From Terrimonas sp. (lineage in GTDB: Bacteria; Bacteroidota; Bacteroidia; Chitinophagales; Chitinophagaceae), in NCBI RefSeq assembly GCF_003075435.1, contig NZ_QCZJ01000022.1, positions 34,083 to 98,082 of the forward strand: 64,000 nt of DNA, in the 5' to 3' direction. Shown piece by piece: positions 34,465 to 41,103 of this stretch. A model generated the notes under the pieces. The model saw only the letters and a program-made list of their open reading frames with translations, was not told the DNA's origin and searched no databases. Position 1 is the stretch's first letter, and every line of letters starts with the position of its first letter. The position numbers and the translations under genes were made by a program.

Positions 34465-35574
34465 ATGATAAAAATGTTGAAAGATTTCGTAAATCAATTA
34501 ACTCAACCACAAGCAACGTTATTTGCTTCAATTATAAGTGCATTAATTGCCATTACAATCATATTTATCAATAGATATTTTGAAAAAAGGAAGAAAAACA
34601 GCGAAAAATATGATGCAATTAAAAAATATGCTAACCCATTAATTCTATCTTTAGAACAATTAGCTTGGAGGCTTAAAGAAATTTTAGAATTCAAAGGAGC
34701 ATACTTATTACCTAATGCTCCAGAAAATGGCTTTTTCAAATATAAATTTGAAAGCACCGTATATCGTCTTTGTGCGACACTTGGTTGGATTGAAGCTGCT
34801 AAAAAAGAACAATCATATTTTTCCGGAATAAAAGTAAGACAACATAATGATATCCAAATTGCAATTAAAGCGTTCCAAAAAGTTTTGGCAGATGGCTCTC
34901 ACGTAGAAGTCTCAATAATAGATGAATTAATAAAACTGTACAAAATCGAAATCAAAATAATATCTGATAATAAACGAGCATTGTTAGGTGTAAAAATGGA
35001 AGAAATTGTCTTTAAATATATCCCTTCAAATGTTAAGCGAAATGTCAATGAACTTAGTGTTGAAAAGCAAATAGACCTAATAAAAGAAATACTTGATTTA
35101 ATTTGCTTAGAAACAAATCAATCACAAATTGATAAAACTGTCATTCAAGAATTTAGACAAACATCAATAAACGAAATATCAAGAGAGTATTGTTGGATAT
35201 ATAGAGATTGGCAAAATGCAATTGGAGAATCAATGTTGAAGTCAATTCAAAATGCGAACAGGAGATTTGATATTATTGGGTTTGCCGAATTTGAAGAACT
35301 GAAAGCTCAAAATGAATGGTTGAGCAAACCCGATGCTTTGTTTTCTGCTATAGATGTTTCAAAAGAAAATAGGTTTGACAGTAGAGTCTCTCAATTGAAA
35401 CAGCTTTTTGGAGCAACATCAAATCTTATAGTTGTTTTGAAAAACCTTATTGATAAACAAGAAACAATTTCACAAGAATCAATTGATTCTTTACAAAAAT
35501 TCAACTTGACTTTAGGCAATACAAACAGATTGAAGTCGAAGAAAAGAATAAAAATCAAAATAAAGTACGAATAA
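34465..35574 (+). CDS. Membrane-anchored helical protein of unknown family
   Basis: 369 residues. One N-terminal membrane helix (about residues 18-38, FASIISALIAITIIFINRYF) is followed by a basic stop-transfer stretch (EKRKKNSEK), so the rest should lie in the cytoplasm. The body is Lys/Glu/Ile-rich and mostly helical, with no P-loop, nuclease or TIR motif that I can see. The C-terminus is very basic (RLKSKKRIKIKIKYE). The gene is much more AT-rich than the jet genes, which indicates separate acquisition. It lies between Wadjet and two toxin loci. I do not recognise it. Starts at 34465 or 34474 (both ATG) are possible. Confidence 0.75.
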   Translation: MIKMLKDFVNQLTQPQATLFASIISALIAITIIFINRYFEKRKKNSEKYDAIKKYANPLILSLEQLAWRLKEILEFKGAYLLPNAPENGFFKYKFESTVYRLCATLGWIEAAKKEQSYFSGIKVRQHNDIQIAIKAFQKVLADGSHVEVSIIDELIKLYKIEIKIISDNKRALLGVKMEEIVFKYIPSNVKRNVNELSVEKQIDLIKEILDLICLETNQSQIDKTVIQEFRQTSINEISREYCWIYRDWQNAIGESMLKSIQNANRRFDIIGFAEFEELKAQNEWLSKPDALFSAIDVSKENRFDSRVSQLKQLFGATSNLIVVLKNLIDKQETISQESIDSLQKFNLTLGNTNRLKSKKRIKIKIKYE

Positions 35575-35752
35575 AACATCAACTACATATCGCTATTCTG
35601 CTTAGGCTCCGAACTGGACTTTGATATTAAATTTGGCTGACGGTTCTCAAATCCCACACTGCGGTAATACGCGAACCATTAACGACAACCCTTGTGGGTG
35701 CTTTCCTTCACGAGAACTTATGTGCTAAATTCTATACTAAGAAATTTTAATC

Positions 35753-35787
35753 TTGTCCTTTTTTATAAATAAATATTTTTATCTTTG
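35753..35787 (+). promoter_or_regulatory. Promoter of the symE-like gene
   Basis: TTG at 35753-35755 and TATCTTTG (perfect TAnnTTTG) at 35780-35787, spacing 24. Transcription should begin near 35791-35794, exactly where the first arm of the leader hairpin starts. The 180 bases between the previous gene and this site hold small inverted words (ACCCTTGTGGGT near 35690) and no ORF. Confidence 0.6.
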
Positions 35788-35790
35788 GAA

Positions 35791-35992
35791 TGCATTACAC
35801 TTTCTAAAGGCGACATGGCTCGTCAGATTGTACGGGCATTTTTTATGCCTATACTTTAAGATACGCGGTTTCAGTACCCCCGTGTGGAGCGTTAATGCGC
35901 CCACTGCCTTTAGAAGGTGTAATGCAACGGGAAAGGCTGAAACCGTATTTGCTTTAGCCAACAAAAAATTTCTGAAAATGCATTACACAGGA
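35791..35992 (+). promoter_or_regulatory. Structured leader RNA of the symE-like toxin gene
   Basis: P1 pairs 35791-35811 with 35906-35926, 21 bases with one G-U. Inside it, 35835-35839 pairs with 35845-35849. P2 pairs 35861-35874 with 35937-35948 with a two-base bulge, interleaved with P1. P3 pairs 35917-35926 with 35979-35988, ten perfect bases that include the last two bases of the ATG at 35978. P1 and P3 use the same middle strand and exclude each other. The word AATGCATTACAC occurs at both 35789 and 35977. This could switch translation of the toxin; the same DNA could instead be a mobile palindromic element. Confidence 0.6.
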
Positions 35993-36304
35993 ATGAAAAG
36001 TCGTAAAAAGACTAACAAGGCAACGACTATTAAAAAGGTACTTAGTAAGAAGAAGGATGAGATAAGTGTTCATCTAAAACAAGAAACTCTTGCTGTTCGG
36101 TATTTGAAAGTCCAACCGTTTTATCCCATGACCGGAGAATACAAGCTATCTGGACAAATCGTTTCACAATTAAGACTTTGTGGAAAGTGGTTGAAAAGCG
36201 CAGGATTTCATCCAAATGCTTATGTAAGTATAGCTGTTATGAATGGGCTGTTAGTTATTCAGTTGACTTCAATGACAAAGGAGAAAGTACAACTTGACAC
36301 ATAA
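35978..36304 (+). CDS. SymE-family toxin-like protein
   Basis: 108 residues from ATG 35978, or 103 from ATG 35993. After a very basic N-terminus (MKSRKKTNKATTIKKVLSKK) comes the SymE domain, an AbrB-like swapped-hairpin fold: LAVRYLKVQPFYP, then LRLCGKWLKSAGFHPNAYVS and IAVMNGLLVIQL. E. coli SymE is an SOS-induced type I toxin repressed by the antisense RNA SymR and reported to affect nucleic acids. Here a long structured leader precedes the gene, and no clear antisense promoter is seen. The longer frame back to 35753 runs through the leader hairpin and the promoter and is rejected. Confidence 0.8.
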   Translation: MHYTGMKSRKKTNKATTIKKVLSKKKDEISVHLKQETLAVRYLKVQPFYPMTGEYKLSGQIVSQLRLCGKWLKSAGFHPNAYVSIAVMNGLLVIQLTSMTKEKVQLDT

Positions 36305-36562
36305 TTACGTTGGACTAATCTGCCGCAAACATGGAGACTTTGTGTTATGTCAGCGAATAAATAACGCCGCCTTAACGACCATACTTTCGTAGCCTGAAAA
36401 TCCAACCAGACATCAGGTTTAACGAATGCAGCCAGATTACTATTCCGGCAATCAGGCTAAGCGGGCTTTGGCTCGACAGGTTAGGCTTTACTCCCGAATC
36501 GTCAGTTAAATTCGGATTGGCGGCTTTGTTTTGTTGTCCGCTACCATTGAGCCAATCCCAAA
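36305..36562. other. Spacer between symE-like gene and parDE
   Basis: About 260 bases with no gene that I accept. The minus strand has a short open frame (36372-36623, 83 codons) whose end has a hydrophobic stretch, PLSLIAGIVIWLHSLNL, but its start lies under the parD promoter and start. The sequence near 36337-36390 (TGTTATGTCAGC, AACGCCGCCTTAACGAC) shares short words with the spacer at 35678-35730 and might be a cassette boundary; this is not proven. Confidence 0.4.
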
Positions 36563-36594
36563 TTTGGAAAACATACCAATAATTGGTATTTTTG
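36563..36594 (+). promoter_or_regulatory. Promoter of parDE
   Basis: TTTG at 36563-36566, 20 bases, then TATTTTTG at 36587-36594. This is the best-matching Bacteroidota promoter in the accessory region. It predicts a leader of only about 10 bases before ATG 36610. Confidence 0.7.
36573..36589. promoter_or_regulatory. Palindromic operator within the parDE promoter
   Basis: ATACCAAT-A-ATTGGTAT, a perfect 17-base palindrome lying between the -33 and -7 boxes and overlapping the -7 box. ParD antitoxins are ribbon-helix-helix dimers that repress their own operon, so this is the likely ParD binding site. Confidence 0.65.
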
Positions 36595-36609
36595 ATGAAA
36601 CTTATAACT

Positions 36610-36864
36610 ATGGCAAAAAACACTTCAATTCTGTTAGGCGACTACTTTGAGAACTTCATTAATCATCAAATTCAAAGCGGACGTTTTTCTTCTGCCAGTG
36701 AAGTTGTTAGAACTGCTCTAAGGCTTTTTGAACAAGAAGAAAATCAAAAAAAAGAATTGATAACAGAGCTTAAAAAAGGAGAGAAATCAGGCTTGATTCA
36801 AAAATTTGACCGAAAAAAATTTGTAAAAAATCTTCACGGCAAATATTTGAGTAATGAGTTATAA
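36610..36864 (+). CDS. parD: ParD-family antitoxin
   Basis: 84 residues from ATG 36610. The N-terminal ribbon-helix-helix is NTSILLGDYFENFINHQIQSG followed by the hallmark RFSSASEVVRTALRLFEQEE. The charged C-terminal half (KGEKSGLIQKFDRKKFVKNL) is the toxin-binding arm. It should neutralise the ParE product and repress the operon at the palindrome just upstream. Its end overlaps parE by 11 bases. The start at 36583 in the longer frame lies inside the promoter and is rejected. Confidence 0.9.
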   Translation: MAKNTSILLGDYFENFINHQIQSGRFSSASEVVRTALRLFEQEENQKKELITELKKGEKSGLIQKFDRKKFVKNLHGKYLSNEL

Positions 36865-37153
36865 AATTAGTGTCAAAGCATCGGAAGACATTGAAAATAT
36901 TTGGTTATATACTTTTGAACACTGGTCTTTGGAACAGGCTGACAGATACGTAAATTTGATTTTTGATGAGATTGAATATTTAGCAGACCATCCAAATTCA
37001 GGAAAGGATTTTAATTATATCAGGAAGAACTATCGCTGCTCAAGAGTCAAATCGCACATAATTTTTTACCGGCTTATTGACAAACAAAGTGACATCGAAA
37101 TCATAAGGATCTTACATCAAAGAATGGACATCGGGCATCGCCTGAATGATTAG
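36854..37153 (+). CDS. parE: ParE-family toxin
   Basis: 99 residues of the RelE/ParE fold: YKISVKASEDIENIWLYTFE, QADRYVNLIFDEIEYLADHP, and the C-terminal RCSRVKSHIIFYRLIDKQ with IEIIRILHQRMD. ParE toxins inhibit DNA gyrase. The gene overlaps its antitoxin gene, as usual. All key parts are present, so the pair is probably functional, and it may stabilise the accessory region. Confidence 0.9.
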   Translation: MSYKISVKASEDIENIWLYTFEHWSLEQADRYVNLIFDEIEYLADHPNSGKDFNYIRKNYRCSRVKSHIIFYRLIDKQSDIEIIRILHQRMDIGHRLND

Positions 37154-37358
37154 GGCAAAGTACCTATCTGTGTTTTTTAATTTCCCCCATGAGATAAAAT
37201 TTCAAAATAAACACCGAAATTTTGCGGTAAATAATCGTAATGAAGGATTGCAGTCACTACGCAGTTAACTTTCCCCCTGATCATACCCCAGGTTACAAAG
37301 ATTGAATATCTTTGATCATATCCTGCTTTTATTTGTTCACCAAGTTGATATTTGAATA

Positions 37359-37958
37359 ATGATCAGAACCACAACAACGTATTTTTTTCTTTTCGTGTTC
37401 GTATTGTTGTTTGCAGCTTGTTACGATAAGCAGAGAGAGCAACAATTGGTACAGCGCGAACAGGCATTGCTTGAAAAAGAAAAACAATTTGCATTAAAGG
37501 AAACCGAATACCAGGCATTGATAAAAATGCGTGATAGTTTATTGGCCAGGCGTATGGCTGATTCAGGTAAAAAAGATGGCATGGTTAATGTAAACTGGCC
37601 TCCTGAAATTGCAGGTTTATGGAATGGTAAAGTAGTCTGTACAGAATCCAGTTGTTCGGATTATGTAGCAGGAGACGTGCGAACAGATGTATGGGAGTTT
37701 GGCAGTGATTCCAGCCAGCTTGTTGCCAAAGTAATTAATAACAAAAAGCTGATACGGGTGTATACCGCTGTATATAACAACAACCAGGCAAGGCTTCATT
37801 TTAAAACCGATGCTGCTACTGATAAGCAGGTTGAAATGAATATTTTGCTGAACGAAATAAGTGCTGCCAAAATTAAAGGGCTCCGTATTCTTACAATAGA
37901 CGATAAGTGTACTGCTAAATTCTCCGTTGAACTAAGCCGGGTGCCTAATAAAGATTAA
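37359..37958 (+). CDS. Lipoprotein of unknown function
   Basis: 199 residues. The signal FLFVFVLLFAAC is a lipobox, so the protein is a probable lipoprotein. A short coiled coil follows (about residues 25-60, QREQALLEKEKQFALKETEY), then a compact domain that begins IAGLWNGKVVCTESSCSDY. Two Cys in this stretch could form a disulfide. The ending KCTAKFSVELSRV is strand-like. The gene stops 5 bp before the antiporter gene, so they are probably one operon. No family recognised. Confidence 0.7.
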   Translation: MIRTTTTYFFLFVFVLLFAACYDKQREQQLVQREQALLEKEKQFALKETEYQALIKMRDSLLARRMADSGKKDGMVNVNWPPEIAGLWNGKVVCTESSCSDYVAGDVRTDVWEFGSDSSQLVAKVINNKKLIRVYTAVYNNNQARLHFKTDAATDKQVEMNILLNEISAAKIKGLRILTIDDKCTAKFSVELSRVPNKD

Positions 37959-37963
37959 TCATC

Positions 37964-40087
37964 ATGTTCTTATTAAATATTCACAATCTATCGCTGCCTG
38001 TTGAAGACCCGGTGCTCAGATTTTTAATATTGCTTATCATTATACTTGGCGCGCCATTACTGCTGAATAAAATTAAGGTGCCACATCTTCTTGGGCTTAT
38101 TATAGCAGGCGCTGTAATTGGTCCTAATGGTTTTAATATACTTGCCCGCGATAGCAGTATACTGGTGACAGGTACAACAGGACTTTTATATATTATGTTT
38201 CTTGCAGGGTTGGAAATAGATATGGGGGATTTTAAAAAGAACAAATGGAAAAGCCTTGCATTCGGAGTGTATACGTTTACGTTACCACTTATCCTGGGTT
38301 ACTTATGCGGGTACTATGTATTGGGGTTTTCTACAGTAACATCAGTGTTGTTCGCCAGCTTATTTTCATCACACACGTTAATTGCTTATCCATTGGTGAG
38401 TAGAATGGGGTTAGCTAAAAATATAGCGGTAAATGTTACTGTTGGCGGAACGATGATTACCGATATACTTGCCCTGCTGGTGCTTGCCGTTACTGTAGGT
38501 ATGGCAAAAGGTGAAGTAGGGCAGGAGTTCTGGTGGAGGTTATCTGTATCTGTTTTAATATTTGGCTTCATTGTATTATTCCTTTTTCCAATAATCGGAA
38601 GATGGTTTTTCAAAAGGGTAAAAGATAAAATATCACAATACATTTTTGTATTGGTTATGATTTACCTGGCTGCCATGTTGGCCGAAATTGCCGGTGTAGA
38701 AGCGATCATAGGTGCGTTTCTTGCCGGCTTGGCCTTAAACAGGCTTATTCCCCATACATCATCCTTAATGAACCGGGTTGAATTTGTGGGCAATGCTATT
38801 TTCATTCCTTTCTTTTTGATAAGCGTGGGTATGATCATTGACTTTTCTGTTTTTTTTAAAAGCTGGGATACCATTAAAGTCGCTGTTTTAATGTCTGTTT
38901 TGGCTATCGGCACCAAATACCTCGCTGCCAGGGCCACACAAAAAACTTTTGGACTTAAAAAAGAAGAAGGTGGATTAATATTTGGTTTAAGTTCAGCTTC
39001 AGCGGCTGCAACCCTGGCTGCTGTGATGGTGGGGTACAATGTTATTATTTCTGAAAACGAGGCAGGTGAACCGGTTCGTTTATTAAATGAGCATGTTTTA
39101 AATGGCAGTATACTTATGATATTGGTATCCTGTACCATTTCTTCTTTTGTAACCATGATTAACGCAAAAAAAATTGCGGAATCGGATAATGAAGATACCG
39201 TAGCCGGTAAGCATCCGGAAGAAGAAAGTTTACTGCTTGCCCTGAACCACGCAGAAACGGTAGAAACGATGGTTAACCTCTCGCTACTGGTAAAAGCAAA
39301 AACCAATGATGAAGCAGTATATGCCTTAAATGTTATCAATGAGGAAAAAAATGAATCTTCCATAAAAAATGCGGAGAAGCTGCTTGGTAATGCAGTAAAT
39401 ATAGGTTCTGCAGCAGATATTAAGATAACACCGCTTACACGCTACGATAACGATGTAATCAACGGAATAAACAATGTAATTAAGGAGAAGAAAATAACAG
39501 ACCTGCTGATTGGGCTAAAAACTGATAAAGGATTTTCTCCATCGTTTGTATACAATTTATACAATGGATACCTGCAAAATGAAAATACCAATGTGCTGGT
39601 TTATCATGCTGTGCAACCTATCGCTACTATTAAAAGGCATATTGTAGTAATGCCGCCCAAAGCACACCTGGAACCAGGATTTTTTCATGCACTGCTTCGC
39701 ATCTGGAATATAGAAAGGAATTCAGGAGCTGTTATTGCATTTTATGCCGCCGGCGCTACGATCGATATCTTAAAAAAGATCATTAAAAAAGTAAATATTG
39801 AAGCAGAGTTCAATGCTATTCAAAGCTGGAAAGAAATGGAAAGCGCGGCAAAGTCAATTGAAGATGATGAAGCGCTTATTATGCTGATGTCAAAAAAAAG
39901 CATGGTTTCATATATGCCGCAAATGCGCATTGTGCCTGATATATTGAATAATGAATTTTTGGATAAGAATTATCTGCTTATTTTTCCTTTTACCAATAGT
40001 GAAGATGATTTTACTGAAAAGCGCTCTGTAAGCAATCACAAAGATTATGTAGAGATAGGAAATATTATTGGTAAGATATTTAAATAA
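37964..40087 (+). CDS. CPA2-type cation:proton antiporter with C-terminal UspA-like region
   Basis: 707 residues. The N-terminal two thirds hold about 12 membrane helices of the Na+/H+ exchanger fold (PHLLGLIIAGAVIGPNGFNI, then GTTGLLYIMFLAGLEIDM and EIAGVEAIIGAFLAGLALNR). The C-terminal ~280 residues are soluble and resemble tandem universal-stress-protein domains. KefB-like transporters exchange K+ or Na+ for H+ in the inner membrane. Downstream of the lipoprotein gene by 5 bp. The ion cannot be told. Confidence 0.9.
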   Translation: MFLLNIHNLSLPVEDPVLRFLILLIIILGAPLLLNKIKVPHLLGLIIAGAVIGPNGFNILARDSSILVTGTTGLLYIMFLAGLEIDMGDFKKNKWKSLAFGVYTFTLPLILGYLCGYYVLGFSTVTSVLFASLFSSHTLIAYPLVSRMGLAKNIAVNVTVGGTMITDILALLVLAVTVGMAKGEVGQEFWWRLSVSVLIFGFIVLFLFPIIGRWFFKRVKDKISQYIFVLVMIYLAAMLAEIAGVEAIIGAFLAGLALNRLIPHTSSLMNRVEFVGNAIFIPFFLISVGMIIDFSVFFKSWDTIKVAVLMSVLAIGTKYLAARATQKTFGLKKEEGGLIFGLSSASAAATLAAVMVGYNVIISENEAGEPVRLLNEHVLNGSILMILVSCTISSFVTMINAKKIAESDNEDTVAGKHPEEESLLLALNHAETVETMVNLSLLVKAKTNDEAVYALNVINEEKNESSIKNAEKLLGNAVNIGSAADIKITPLTRYDNDVINGINNVIKEKKITDLLIGLKTDKGFSPSFVYNLYNGYLQNENTNVLVYHAVQPIATIKRHIVVMPPKAHLEPGFFHALLRIWNIERNSGAVIAFYAAGATIDILKKIIKKVNIEAEFNAIQSWKEMESAAKSIEDDEALIMLMSKKSMVSYMPQMRIVPDILNNEFLDKNYLLIFPFTNSEDDFTEKRSVSNHKDYVEIGNIIGKIFK

Positions 40088-40321
40088 GCGGTAAACAGCA
40101 GGTTATGGATATAAGGCAACGTTGTAAAACCTGGCCAGGGTAGAGGCTGCTTCTCCAGTATCAAGCTGTTAACACACCTGTATTGACGGCCTTATATACA
40201 ATACATATATCACCTCTGTTATTATTAACATTTGTAAAATCTCCGGCATTGGTATATAACCTTCGATAAGCAAAATACTATCCGGTTATCATAGCCGTTT
40301 TTCAAATCAATGTTTGGGATT

Positions 40322-40828
40322 ATGAAAAAACTATTGATGCTTTTCCTGCTTTTTGCTTTTAGAGAAACTGCCGCAGCGCAACAATCCGGCCGGCACATAT
40401 ATCAAACCTATCCTATTACTATTGATACATTGTTCACATACATAAACACCAAGGATGATGTGATTAATATTACGGTTAGTAATCCCACGGAAAACAAAAG
40501 GCAGCTTGTAATGGAAATCGTTGCAGTTGAAGAGGAAAACAGCTACTGGGGAACCATTTATTCTGCTGCCATAAATGAGGATAGTTATTTTTTTAAACAG
40601 TGGCGGCAGGGAAGAAAGATGGCAGAGAAAATGAATATTAAATTTATACTTCCGCGTTATAATAAACTATATCAAAGTATTGAAGATGATGAGGCAAAAG
40701 ACTTTAGCTTTACCATCAGCGGTAAACCTATGCAAAAAGGAATGCCTGTAAGGCTTCGTATAACAGCTACCGACAATAACGAAACAGTATACTCCCCGGT
40801 GTTTTATCTTCATAAACAGCCTGAGTAA
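40322..40828 (+). CDS. Secreted protein of unknown function
   Basis: 168 residues from ATG 40322 with a Sec signal (KKLLMLFLLFAFRETAAAQ). The mature part is a single beta-rich domain with VINITVSNPTENKRQLVMEI and a C-terminal VRLRITATDNNETVYSPVFY. No catalytic motif and no recognised family. It stands alone, with about 230 bp of gene-free spacer upstream and 275 bp downstream. Confidence 0.65.
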   Translation: MKKLLMLFLLFAFRETAAAQQSGRHIYQTYPITIDTLFTYINTKDDVINITVSNPTENKRQLVMEIVAVEEENSYWGTIYSAAINEDSYFFKQWRQGRKMAEKMNIKFILPRYNKLYQSIEDDEAKDFSFTISGKPMQKGMPVRLRITATDNNETVYSPVFYLHKQPE

Positions 40829-41054
40829 AAAATATATAAGGGCTTTGTTCAACATCTGCATTATCATATACCAGAATAAGAAACGAATTCCGGTGTAATG
40901 CTAATTCCGCGTTCAGGCAGTATCATAAAAGCGTATTTGTGCAGGTAGTTAATCTGCCGCGACAATGAATATATTGAGTATCAGTATATAAGTCAACCAG
41001 AGCTCTGCCTGCCGTTACCAGGAGTGAATTGCTGAAAAGTGACACCTTAAATTA

Positions 41055-41086
41055 TTTGGTTTATATTGTAAACTAATTTATTTTTG
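41055..41086 (+). promoter_or_regulatory. Promoter of the TonB-dependent receptor gene
   Basis: TTTG at 41055-41058, 20 bases, TATTTTTG at 41079-41086. The predicted start of transcription near 41091 lies just upstream of the GTG at 41104, which supports that unusual start codon. Confidence 0.65.
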
Positions 41087-41103
41087 AAATAAATTTACAA
41101 ATA

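Noticed and set aside
35753..35977. N-terminal extension of the symE-like protein
   Set aside because: The frame runs through the promoter box and the leader hairpin, and the predicted transcription start lies inside it.
38662..39363. Minus-strand ORF of 233 codons in the antiporter gene
   Set aside because: Antisense to membrane helices and the linker; no independent pattern.
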